DNA of 64,000 nt from Eucommia ulmoides (taxonomy: Eukaryota > Streptophyta > Magnoliopsida > Garryales > Eucommiaceae). Shown here in pieces: positions 44,461-54,999 of this stretch. The position numbers and the translations under genes are program-made. The notes under the pieces were generated by a model, which saw only the letters and a program-made list of their open reading frames with translations, ran no database searches and was not told the origin of the DNA. The stretch is taken from positions 14,157,905-14,221,904 of the forward strand of contig CM028335.1 in NCBI GenBank assembly GCA_016647705.1, written 5' to 3'. Each line of letters opens with the position of its first letter. Positions within the stretch are counted from its first letter, which is position 1.

Positions 44461-45676
44461 TAAAATAAAATAATGGGTTCTATTATAATTGTTTTTATAA
44501 ACCGTGTCTTATCAAAAAGAAATTTGTGAGCTAGGGCCCATTATAATTTGTTTGTAGAAAACGGGTTTATCTCCAAAAATGCCTAAATAAAACGACACAT
44601 AAAAAACTTATAAAATGAATAAAAGAGATAAATAACTAAAAGATTTGAAAAAAAAAAAAAAAAGGCTCAAATATTGAACAAGATATTAGTCAATATTTAC
44701 AAGATAAAATATCTATCAACTTTTTACTCAAATGAAATGGGTTTTTTAGGGTAAAAGGAATGAGTTTGTGGGAATTGTATTTTTTAATTCTAATGGGTTA
44801 GGTTGATTTCAGGAATTCAATTTCATTAACATTTTTTTTTAACATTGGATAACCAAACAAGATAATTATAATTGAAGGTGAAATGGTGATTTTATTACAT
44901 CCCATTATTGTCGCATTATAAGACAGTAGTGGTTTTTCATTATAGTACATGAATAATAATAAAAAAGTGCATTAAATTTTAGGAATTTTTATTGTTTAGT
45001 TCACATGGACAGATGGTCTAGTAAAATAATATTACCTAATGATTTGTTATTATATTAATTTTTCATAATTAATGTTTATTTTGTAATCCCCCTTTCAATT
45101 AATGTTCATCACCATTTGAGCGTAATACCCTCATATGATTACATGATTTCAAGATCATTAACTCTTTCTCTCTCTCTCCAAAATCATACCAATTATAAAA
45201 ATAACATCATTTCTTTAATAACACACCAATTATAAAAATAAACACTAACAAAAAATTCATTTTTTAAACGTTCACATTTGATTAAATGCATTAAAATTGT
45301 ATCATTTTTATTTATATTTTAACCTCTTCATTTTGATATCCATATTGATTATTCGGTGTAAAAAATAAAAAGAGATCAAAAGTGAACATTCACTAAAAAT
45401 GGTCAAACGTCATTTCCTTTAATAAGCCACTGATTTTGGGAAATAAACATCACAAAAAAAGATTCATTTTTCGAATGTTCATAATGGATTAAATTCATAA
45501 AAATTGTACTATTTTAATTCACATTTTATCATCTTTATTTTGAAATCTACATTGATTATTTTTTAGTAAAAAAAAAAAACCGAACACATTATGAATGTTC
45601 ACTAAGACAAATCACATAATGTAACTAAGAAAGAAAAATATTTTATCTTTGGTGGAAAAAAAATCATTTTCCTTAA

Positions 45677-46309
45677 GGTTGTTTGATTAGAGGGATGGAA
45701 AAAGAGAAAAATATAAAATTATATGTGTAGTAAAGAAAGAAAAATAATATATATATATATATATTCATTATAATTTACTATTTTACCCCTATATATTATA
45801 AAATAAAATAAAATATTTTATTTTTAGTAAAGAAATAAAAAGAAAAAGAAAAAATTATACACTTAATTAATTTACTATTTTACCCTTACATATTACAAAA
45901 AAAAGAAAAAGAAGACTCAATTCACTAACTAATAATAAAATAATTAACTAAAATAGGACTATAATTATAGTAATCATCATTCAAATTGAATACAATATAT
46001 GTAAATTACTAATAAATAAAATCTAAAAAATATATATAAATGAATGGGTTGATAGTATATAAAAGGATAAGGGCATAATTGTAATTTTGATATTTTTTCC
46101 TCAAACTTTAACCATTTTCCCTTTATTTTCATCCCAAATTTGAGAGGGAAAAAAAGGGAAAAATATTCTTTTTGTTTTCATTCCTTTTTATTTTTCTTTC
46201 CATTTCCCTTTCTTACCAAACACAATTTTTTTTTTTTCTTTTCATTTTCCACCCCTTTTTCTTTTTCATTTTCTCATCCACCATTTTTTCCACCCAACCA
46301 AACATACTT
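45677..46309. mobile_element. Harbinger-like MITE (633 bp)
   Basis: TAA at 45674-45676 and 46310-46312; termini GGTTGTTTGATTAGAGGGATGG and, in reverse complement, AAGTATGTTTGGTTGGGTGG. Subterminal GGAAAAAG/CTTTTTCC-rich sequence. Noncoding. Confidence 0.65.
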
Positions 46310-46415
46310 TAATACAACTACAAACGATACAGAAAATTAATTAGTGAATGTTCACTGAAAATAATTTCCCCCTACACAAGATGTGGCATATTTGAGTGAA
46401 AATAACTAAATAAAT

Positions 46416-47354
46416 TAGGGGTGTGCACGGGTCGGGTGGGGGGTATTTTGGACAAATCTGAGACCCGACCCGAATGTGTCGGGTTTGAAATTTTGAAATC
46501 CGATGCCGACCGAACTGAAGGGGAAAACCGATGTTAGCGGATTACGTCGGGTTTCAGTTGGAGCTGCTCAGATTGGGATAAACGAAACAGAAATCATCCA
46601 AACTAGTAAATGAAAAAGAAATGAGAAACCCTAATCAAAAGAAATAGAAGAATAGTACAGATTTACAAAAACAATGTAGCAATTGAATAAAAAAACCCTA
46701 ATCAAAACCCTAATAAATACAGAAATCAAAATCAAAGATAAAAAAAATAAACATCAAACTCAAAGAACAAATAGAAGAACTCACCACCGTTGGTCTGTCG
46801 ATTGTCTTTGCTATTCCCGTCTCACCATTACAGCCACAGGCCCACAAGTTGATTGTCGCCATCGTTTCCGTCTCACTATTAGTAAAATGTTTATAGCCAT
46901 TTTAGATAAGGGAATGAAGAATGAATGAGAATGAAGTTGAACGTGGAAGGAAAAACGAAGAGACTTTGGTCTGGAGAATTAATGAACAAGAGAGTTTTCA
47001 GAGAGAATATTAGAAGAATTAAAGAAGAAGCGAGTCAATCGAAGCAACGAAGGCCTGTTTGGTTTCGAGATGCTGTGGTTCGCGACGATTAAGGAGGAGT
47101 AATGAAATGAAGCGGCAACTAAGGAGTAATGATCTGAAAAAAACCTAGAAAATCACTATTTATTCGGGCTATACGGTTGGGTCGGGTGACAAGTGGGTGG
47201 GGGAATGAGAACCCACCGTCCGATTCGAAATTGAGACAATATAGCGGGTGAACCCGTCCGACCGATTCTTAACAGTAGCAGACCCGAGTTTTATGGGTCG
47301 GGTTGGTCGATTATGGCAGGTGGGTCGGGCCATTGGTTTTTTTGCACAGGCCTA
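46416..47354. mobile_element. Non-autonomous hAT-type element (939 bp)
   Basis: An exact 8-bp duplication AAATAAAT flanks it (46408-46415 and 47355-47362). Termini TAGGGGTGTGCACGGG and, in reverse complement, TAGGCCTGTGCA. Both ends are dense in GGGTCGGGT/ACCCGACCC motifs (46432-46480; 47160-47335). It is a familiar plant element style. No transposase. Confidence 0.85.
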
Positions 47355-48779
47355 AAATAAATCCGCCAACACAAAACAAAATTTACTTACTTTGTGTATG
47401 TTCACTTAGACAGTTTCATTAGTAAGCATTCATTCACTAAAATAATTACCGCAAAACAACATTATTACTTAAATTCGTATATATTCACCACATATACTAT
47501 CCCAACATAAAATGTGGCTTAATTTAGTGAACAATCATTAAATCAACTCCATTGTGAATGTTCACTAAAACAATTAACCCAGCACTTAATTTAATTTAGA
47601 TTGGTAAATGTTCACTAAAAACAACTACAAAAGGTATATAATTTCAATTAGTGAATGTTCATTGAATCAATTGCCCCCAACAAAATATAAATTATTTTAT
47701 TGAACACTCACTAACTCAAACCACCAACACAACAAAATATTACTTAATGAATATTCACTTGGACAATTTCATCAGCAAACATTTTTTTTTTGTTTCATGA
47801 ATGTTCACTAAAAGAATTATCTGAAAATAACAATATTACTTAATTTTGTGTATGTTCACCATATATATTATCCCAACATAGAATGTTGCTTAATTTAGTG
47901 AACACTCACTAAACCAACTCCACGTCAAAATTATATTTTTGTCTTAGGGAATATTCACCAATACAATTAACCCAATAAATTTTACTTAGATTGGTATAAG
48001 GTACAGAAAATCTAACACAATAGGATATTTTATTGATAATCACATTAAAAATCCTCACAGGGTCATCTCAAATAATATTTAACAAAAAAAGGAAAAAACA
48101 ATTAAAGCATAATCACTGGTAATAATAATTTTCATGAAATTATTTGTTTCCCCTTCCTCCAAGAACATGAAATGTAGATTAAAATTATATAATTTTCATG
48201 AGTTTAATCTATTGTAAACGTTCATAAAATGAATATTTTTTATGTTTATTTTCATAATTCATGGGCTATTAATGTGTTTGACCTTTTTAGTGAAGATTCA
48301 CTTTTTAATTCTTTTCACTAAAAAATAATCAATTTGAATATTAAAACAAGGAGGATGAAATGTACATTAAAATGATATAATTTTCATGAATTTAATCTAG
48401 TATAAATATTCACAAAATATATATATTTTTAGTTTATTTCCATAATTGGTAGATTATTAAGGAAGTGATGTTTGACCAACTGAAAGTTCATTTTTTATTT
48501 TTTATTTTTACTGACAAAAAATCAATATGAAAATCAAAATGAAGAGGATGAATGTAGAGTAGAATTGTATAATTTTCATGAATTTAATTTATTATCAAAA
48601 TAAAAAAAAATGAAATGTAGATTAAAATGGTATAATTTTTATGATTAATTTTATTGTGCATGTTCACAAAATAAATTTTTTATTAGTGTTTATTTTCATA
48701 ATTGATAGACTTTTTTTAACGGAGACTGGCATGATTATAAATTATATGACATATAGATATAGGTATAATAGATTAAGAA

Positions 48780-49183
48780 AAAGTGAGGAGTGAGGATTTT
48801 GTTTATAAAATCTACTAGTTATAGAATTAAATAAGAAAAAGTCCTAAATTTTATCGGAACAGAAAAAGAAAATCAATATGATGATTTTACATCCATATAC
48901 AATGACATTTCACTACAAAAATGCAAAATAAAAATGTCAGAATTACTATAGCTAATAACTCACTATTTGCGAAAATTATATTTTTTTTTTTGAAAAATTC
49001 TTCTAAAAGTCTCATCCTATAAAAATATCATTTTATGGAATCCTGTAATAATAATTTTTTTATGAGATGATCTTTAAAAAATTATTTTTAAAATCTTGGG
49101 ACTTTTTAAAAAATCATTTTTTTTTTTGTCATGGAGTGGATGCTATGTGGACTTGAGTTTTAGTAAACTACATATTTGGTACT
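48780..49183. other. AT-rich intergenic stretch
   Basis: No gene or repeat ends seen. Confidence 0.4.
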
Positions 49184-49192
49184 TTAAATTTT

Positions 49193-49619
49193 GGACAAAT
49201 TACAGTTTTGGTCCTCATATTTATATGTATTTTTTTATTTAATCCTTTAATTTTTTTTTGTTAAAATGATCATCGTATTTGCAACCATTTTTTCAAGTGA
49301 TCATTCCGTAAAAAATGTGCGTTAATTGTGTCAGATTTGAGGTATGTGACTTACACATACAAACTTCAGGGGTAGAAAAATAATTTTCTTTTGCGCAAAT
49401 TAAATTTTGGTCCTCGTATTTGCACGACTTTTTCCATTTAGCCCTCATTTTTTTTTTTCATTTTCTTTTTCCTTTTTTTTTTTTTTTTCCTTTTTCTTTT
49501 TCTTTTCTGACAACATCAGCATTATTCATCTTTCACCATCGCCAACCACCTTCATCCTTCTCTCCAGAGCTCAACCCAATTCTTCTGCGCTACTTCGAAC
49601 CCTGTAAACGACCCTTCCT
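49193..49619 (+). repeat. Left terminal inverted repeat of Pack-MULE 2
   Basis: It pairs with 53040-53462. Its inner end contains, on the minus strand, the residues SFTGFEVAQKNWVELWREG, a diverged copy of the PAM68-like C-terminus in the other repeat. A long T-rich run lies at 49449-49507. Confidence 0.88.
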
Positions 49620-49988
49620 CCAGCTCTGACAACTTCTCCATCGCGCATTCGCCTACCTCCACATTGTTATGGGTTTTACAGGCGCTCAAAAGAGCCATCC
49701 ACACCACTGGCATCGAATCCATTGGCATCTCTCTGATCAATCTCGTCGCCTCCTCCAACCGACTAGCGCGACCCAACAGATCCACCATGGAAGCATAATG
49801 CTCAACGCCGGGAATAACTCCGAACAACCTACTTCGCATCTTCTCGAAAAACTCAATCCCTTTATACACCATACCTGAATACTACAAGTGTAAAGCAAAA
49901 TAAGAAACGTCACACCATCGATTTTTCATACCAGAATTCCTTATCAGGTCGAATATTCCAACAACCTCTTCTCCCCTTCCATGAATGT
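49620..49988 (-). pseudogene. PPR fragment, C-terminal part (Pack-MULE 2)
   Basis: The minus strand reads HGRGEEVVGIFDLIRNSGM, then after a frameshift GMVYKGIEFFEKMRSRLFGV, VEHYASMVDLLGRASRLEEA and PMDSMPVVWMALLSACKTHN. This is the conserved C-terminal part of PLS-class PPR proteins (organellar RNA editing or processing factors). It continues the N-terminal part at 52187-52631 across the solo LTR: MAGYDI joins HGRGEE in frame. It ends at EKLSELEEG, where the inverted repeat starts, so the E/DYW tail is missing. Confidence 0.88.
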
Positions 49989-50080
49989 TGTAAGACCTTG
50001 TTTTTTTTTTTTAAATGAAAAATGAGAAGTTTGGGGGAGGGGGGGGGGGGGAGAGTGTTTTGACTAAAGATATTTTATAA

Positions 50081-50122
<42 letters not shown>

Positions 50123-52184
50123 AGGAATGATCACCATCATTCTGTAAGAAACCACCGAGAGAACGAGAGAGAGAGAGAGAAAAGCGAAGGAGAAGAAGAA
50201 GCCATCGGTGAAGCTGCTGGAGATCACTGGTGCTGGTTCAGGGCGTTTTCCCAGGGTTGAGGGTCATTTGGGCTGTAGGAGTATGCAAGTGTGACATGTT
50301 CTGGGGTCATATGGAAGCAGGTATGTGTGTGTGAAGGTCTGTGCTCTATTTTTGCTATTTGGAGTTGCAACCGTTGGTTTGGGGTGTTATTTTAGTAAGT
50401 GTTTTAGTTGGAGTGAAGGGAATGAGGTTGGTAATATCAGTTGTAAACTTGGGATGGTTGATCGTGGAGGTGGAGTGAAGAATTTAAGAGCCGGAGCTGG
50501 TGACGAGAAGGGGATAAAAGACTGGTCTATTCTGTTCCTGTTCTGTCAGGGACGAAGCAAGGATCGCTTAGATGGTGGAATATTGCTTAGGCGGTAAAAC
50601 AACAGAGAGCCGAAAATTGCGTGATCGCTTAGGCGGTAAAACAACAGAGAGCTAGAAATTTCGTGATCGCTTAGGCAGTGGTAGATCGCTTAGGCGGTAA
50701 AACAACAGAGAGCCAGAATCGCATGATCGCTTAGGCGGTGGAAGATCGCTTAGGCGATAAAACAATAAAGCGCAAGAAATCGCCTGTTCGCCTAGACGGT
50801 GTATTCCCGCTTAGGCGATGGGGAGCAGAAGCATATTCTAGGGGAAATTCAAAGAAAATTGACAATCGTTCTAAGGTAAATAATGTCTCTTATTAGTTTT
50901 TATGATTCACTGAATTAGTTTTATAGCCTTAGCATATCAAATGACAAAATGTGGGGTGGGGAAGTTAATAAACGTAGGGTTTGCATCACACGATTAGGTT
51001 GTTTTTCGCTACACTATTAATTTAGGTCCTGTCACAAATAGGTTCACAATTTTCGGAGACTTAGTAACGGGAATCAGGGGAGCTTGCAAGTATAAATTTT
51101 CAGGTGAGTGTACTGTCTTCTTACAAAATTATTTTTCTATATGTCGACCTAAATGTTTATTAAACTGCATGATTTTATAAATGTGATGGATCGAGCAGGT
51201 TTTGTGTGAGTTGGTAAAATGAATTTCCATGGAATTGTTAGGGTTTTAAAAACAAGGATATTATAAATAATTTTGTTAGAAATTGACGGTAACTGAATTG
51301 ACGATGGTGTTGTTGTTTGATTTGTGTTGTTGATTAGACTATGCTATAGTTTATGTCCTATCCGGAGGGTGGTCCGGCAGGTGGTGATTCATATTATGGT
51401 CTGTCCAGAGGGTGGTCAGGCGGATGGATACTTGTTAAGGTGATTGATATAATTGGTGACTTATATTATTGGCCTCCGGAGACGTCCGGTAGGCGATGAT
51501 CTGTGCAGTTAGGTCCGCTAGAAAGGCATATCCTACGGATGGTTACGGTATCATTGCAACTCCCGATCGTGAGGTTAAAACGATCACTATGGTTTAGTCG
51601 GTGTGTATGTGGGTGATAGGTAAACTTGAAATAGGGTGTTTTTACTAAGATTGGTGATTTATTTCATATAATGATTGATATGATTTTACACTGAATGGAT
51701 TGGTGAGATATATAATTATATAATTGTTTATTTATTTTCACTGTTTACTTTAAGAGGAGATGTTTGTATTATGGTATTCATATAATTACGCTCGATCTCT
51801 TTTAAAAAGATATTGAGAATGTATTATTATTTTGAAAATATGTTTTAAAATTACTAAGAAAGCAGTACACTCGTAAGTGCTGTAGAGAAACGTTTGTCCC
51901 CTACTGGCAGTAAGTCGATTCCTGAAGGGCCGGAATGGGGAGTATCTCGATAGTGATTCTTTTTACTTCTGGTTGTATATGTTGGTTAGTAAAAATGAAC
52001 TAGTGTTGTTGTTGTATGATCAAGAGCGTCCCAAGAGAAAGGGGTATATGTATTTTTGTTGACTATAGTAAATAATATTCTCTTTTTGTGTAAGGTATTT
52101 TAATTAGTGTTAGTCATTACTGGAAGAGTTGTATTGTTGTCACATCGGCCCACGAATATGGGGAAACCGGGGTGGGTTGTGACA
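49989..52184 (+). mobile_element. Solo gypsy-type LTR (2196 bp) in the PPR fragment
   Basis: Starts TGTAAGACCTTG and ends GGGTTGTGACA; flanks AATGT (49984-49988) and AATAT (52185-52189), a 5-bp target with one change, confirmed by the PPR reading across the site. It has a G-run at 50034-50052, (TA)n and (GA)n tracts, about ten copies of a GATCGCTTAGGCGGTAAAAC-type repeat (50560-50820), and blocks shared with the LTR array at 14-24 kb: GGTGAGTGTACTGTCTTCT (51102) and CCCGATCGTGAGGTTAAAAC (51563). Confidence 0.88.
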
Positions 52185-52186
52185 AA

Positions 52187-52631
52187 TATCGTACCCCGCC
52201 ATTAACGACGTCCACGACACCTCATTCCTTCGACCCATCAAATCAAACACCACCTTCGCCACTTTAACATCGTCGAACTTTGCATACATATCGATCAGAC
52301 AATTCGCGATAAACAAAAACCCATTTCCGTAACAGCTATGCAAAACAAACCCATGAATCTGCTTCCCAAACCTTAACGATGTAAGACGAGTACACGCCAT
52401 TAACGCACAATGCACAGTGAATGCACTCGATTTTACATAGTCGTTATGATTCACCATCACCGAGAAAAGCTCCAAAGCATCGTTGGCGCCACCGTGCTGT
52501 GCGTATCCACCAATCATGACCGTCCACGTCACCACATTCCGACCATGAGCTCCCATGTCATCGAACATTCTTCGAGCAGTCTCGTCCTTCTTACACTTTG
52601 CATACATGTCTATAAGCCCATTAACCACCAT
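52187..52631 (-). pseudogene. PPR fragment, N-terminal part (Pack-MULE 2)
   Basis: The minus strand reads VVNGLIDMYAKCKKDETARR, NVVTWTVMIGGYAQHG, GKQIHGFVLHSCYGNG, ANCLIDMYAKFDDVKVAKVV and RRNEVSWTSLMAGYDI. These are consecutive P, L and S-type pentatricopeptide repeats with no stop for about 148 residues. It is cut at 52184 by the solo LTR. Good frame preservation suggests a young capture or past selection. Confidence 0.9.
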
Positions 52632-52759
52632 TACATCGTCCCCTTCATCATTCCCATCAATATTCAGAAGAATTTGTTCGCTTCGTCCAATAATTTACAC
52701 TTTGCGTACATGACAACAATGACGAATATGAAAGACTGCTGGAGACCGGATAAGAAAAC

Positions 52760-53121
52760 AGTTGAGGGAGATGGATCCTGGAAAATCGACGGCGGCGACG
52801 ATGATGATAAAATTGTAGACATGGTGTTTGACAGAATCATCGTGAGGATATTGTTCTCCGTTGGGGTCTCACTATTCATCGGTGTGGTTTTCCTATATAT
52901 TCACAATGGATGCGACGAAGGAACAACAATTGTGGAATTCGTCAGCGTGGCTGGGTTTCTTGATGTTCTTCATCATGTTCGGCGATTCGGCGCTCGGATT
53001 GGCGTATGGCGCAGTGTCGGCTAGTTGGGATCTGGCAAAAAAGGGGTCATTTACAGGGTTCGAAGAAGCGCAGAAGAATTCAGTTGAGCTCTGGAGAGAA
53101 GAAGATGAAGGTGGTCGGTGA
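52760..53121 (+). pseudogene. PAM68-like (DUF3464) fragment (Pack-MULE 2)
   Basis: Plus strand: GDDDDKIVDMVFDRIIVRIL and FSVGVSLFIGVVFLY in one frame (first membrane segment), then after a frameshift near 52905 QLWNSSAWLGFLMFFIMFGD, SALGLAYGAVSASWD, GSFTGFEEAQKNSVELWREE and a stop (second membrane segment and the acidic tail). This layout matches plant PAM68-type thylakoid membrane proteins, which help photosystem II assembly (family knowledge). The N-terminal transit peptide is absent. It overlaps the inner part of the right terminal repeat, so the repeat itself contains gene sequence. Confidence 0.78.
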
Positions 53122-53462
53122 CGGTGAAGGACTAAGAATGTTGACGTTGTCAGAAAAGAAAAAGAAACAGGAAAAATAAAAAGGAAAAAAATAAATAAAA
53201 AATTGGAGGGCCAAATGAAAAACGTGTGCAAATGCAAGGACCAAAACTATAATTTGTCCAAAATTTTACTTTTCTACCTCTGAAGTTTGCGTGTGCAAGT
53301 CACATGTCTCGAATCTGTTATAATTAGCATCTATTTTTTACAAATGGGCTACTTAAAAAAAAAAGACTACAAATATGAGGAGCACTTTGACAAAAAAAAT
53401 AAAATTAGAGGGTCAAATAGAAAAATTCGTGGAAATATGAAGACCAAAACTGTAATTTGCTC
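53040..53462 (-). repeat. Right terminal inverted repeat of Pack-MULE 2
   Basis: Inverted copy of 49193-49619. It includes the last codons and 3' flank of the PAM68-like fragment. Confidence 0.88.
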
Positions 53463-53874
53463 TTAAATTTTATACTTGTTTCAATCTTACAAAATTTAAA
53501 ATTATTAATAAGTTTGGATGAAAAATAAGTCTTACTCAGTTTGGAGACTTCTAATTGAGATATTTTCATCATTTCATCTTTACACTATTTAAAATATTTT
53601 TTCATACTATTTGTTATCGATAATTCGTCTAAATAATGAGAGAAAAGTCTAAATCGATGCTAAGAAAGGCGTGTTACATTTAGTGTAGTGTAAGATAACA
53701 CAAATATTTTTACTGAAAAACTATGTTCTCAGCATAATGTATTTTCGATCTAAAATCATTAAAAATATTTTTAATTTTACGGGATTAAAACAAATATACA
53801 ATATATAATCTTATAAAGCTCATAGCTTACATAAATACCCACCTCTATACAGACAAAAATATAATTTTCCCTCA

Positions 53875-54226
53875 AAGTGTGTTTTTGGTTGGAGGTGAAA
53901 AAGAAAAGGGATTGAAAATGGAGGTGAATGACCCATATTTTTTTTTCCTAAAATTTGGGGTGAAAATGAAAAGAGGATGAAAAAAAAATCAAAATTATGA
54001 TTTTATCTATTTATTTTATATAACAAATACTCATTTTATTTATAATAAAAATAAAATAATAATTAAGCGAAAAAAAAAATAATATTTTTTTAATATACTT
54101 AAAATATTATTTTGTCTCTTTTTATATTTCTCCAATTAAACATAAGAAAGAAAAATAATTTTTAATTTATAAAGATAAAATAAAAAAAAAAATTCTTTTT
54201 TTCACCCCCTCCAACCAAACACGCTC
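53875..54226. mobile_element. Harbinger-like MITE (352 bp) upstream of the OFP gene
   Basis: TCA at 53872-53874 and 54227-54229; termini AAGTGTGTTTTTGGTTGGAGG and, in reverse complement, GAGCGTGTTTGGTTGGAGG. It lies about 260 bp before the OFP start codon, so it is within the likely promoter. Confidence 0.7.
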
Positions 54227-54484
54227 TCAGTATTTCTGACAGTGGACAATTGATTCATTAGTTTTTGAATCTTTGATAGTTGTGGTCATCTGAAAGTTTA
54301 TAGTACGGCGGATATGCATCTCATCTTTTTTTTTAAGAAAGTCTAGAGTTAAGTTTTTTCTGTAAAAAATAAAAAAATAGTTGTGGGTCCCCACAGCTCA
54401 CATGCTGAATTTATAGAGCATCCCGTGCCGTTCAGTTCCCTCCATCGGAACAGAATTGCAACTAGTCAAGCTTCTCTCTCCACA

Positions 54485-54991
54485 ATGCCCACCGGCAGAA
54501 GAAAGCTCCTCCTCAGCACCGTCGCGGTTAACATAGGCTGCGGCGGCAGCTGCACAAGGCCGAGTCGCTCCGCCGTTTTCCACCCAAAACCAAGGCGGCC
54601 GAGCCGCAATTCCTCTTCTTCAACTTCATCCGCCGCCGCCGCCGCCGCCACCGCCACCGCCGCCACCACCACCACCACCACCACCACGACGACGAACTCC
54701 TACTACTCCGATTCCGAGTTCGAGGGGAGGAGTCCCATTTCTGTCCGAGGTTTCGGGAAGATCGGCGGCGAAAGCGTTGCAGTGGAGAAAGATTCCGACG
54801 ATCCTTACCTCGATTTCCGGCGATCCATGTTGCAGATGATACTGGAGAAGGAGATTTACTCCAAGGAAGATCTCAGGGAGCTTCTCGACTGTTTTCTCCG
54901 ACTGAACTCGCCGTGCCATCACGGAATTATCGTGCGAGCTTTCATGGAGATCTGGAACGGCGTCTATTCCGTGAGGTCACGTGACTTTTAG
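54485..54991 (+). CDS. OFP6: OVATE family protein (OFP6-like), intact single-exon gene
   Basis: The 168-residue protein has a conserved N-terminus (MPTGRRKLLLSTVAVNIGCG), a Ser/Ala/Thr-rich linker with runs of Ala and ten Thr (about residues 43-70), the GFGKIGGESVAVEKDSDDPY bridge (90-108), and a full OVATE domain (about 104-163) with DFRRSMLQMILEKEIYSKED, LLDCFLRLN and FMEIWNGVYS. OVATE proteins are plant transcriptional repressors that act with TALE/KNOX-BELL homeodomain proteins in cell shape and organ growth. ATG 54485 is chosen because family members start a few residues before KKLLLSTVSV; an in-frame non-ATG extension to 54383 is not supported. The frame has no stop and no intron. The GCC/ACC trinucleotide run at 54635-54690 codes for the Ala/Thr tract. 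The number 6 in the name is from memory of the closest relative. Confidence 0.93.
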   Translation: MPTGRRKLLLSTVAVNIGCGGSCTRPSRSAVFHPKPRRPSRNSSSSTSSAAAAAATATAATTTTTTTTTTNSYYSDSEFEGRSPISVRGFGKIGGESVAVEKDSDDPYLDFRRSMLQMILEKEIYSKEDLRELLDCFLRLNSPCHHGIIVRAFMEIWNGVYSVRSRDF

Positions 54992-54999
54992 GTGTTGCA

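Larger units (their letters stand above)
45080..48730. repeat. Fold-back-like region with ~190-bp repeats in inverted orientation
   Basis: At 48168-48720, tandem units of about 190 bp are seen, each with GAAATGTAGATTAAAAT, ATAATTTTCATGAATTTAAT, GTTCACAAAATAAAT and TTTCATAATTGATAG. The reverse complements of the same phrases are at about 45180-45600. Between them, 47395-47998 carries a diverged ~360-bp tandem duplication rich in TGAATGTTCACTAA. Later insertions are the MITE at 45677-46309 and the hAT-type element at 46416-47354. No protein is coded. Confidence 0.65.
49193..53462. mobile_element. Pack-MULE 2: Mutator-like element with long inverted repeats, PPR and PAM68-like fragments
   Basis: A perfect 9-bp duplication TTAAATTTT flanks it at 49184-49192 and 53463-53471. 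The terminal inverted repeats are long: 49193 to about 49619 and about 53040 to 53462, beginning GGACAAATTACAGTTTTGGT on the left and GAGCAAATTACAGTTTTGGT on the right in reverse complement. Inside are a PPR fragment (minus) and a PAM68-like fragment (plus) whose 3' end lies within the right repeat and is therefore copied in the left repeat. A solo LTR (49989-52184) split the PPR part later; without it the element is about 2.07 kb. No transposase is coded. Confidence 0.9.

Noticed and set aside
54398..54922. Minus-strand Gly/Val-rich frames opposite the OFP gene
   Set aside because: They mirror the GCC/ACC repeat and the OVATE coding strand.
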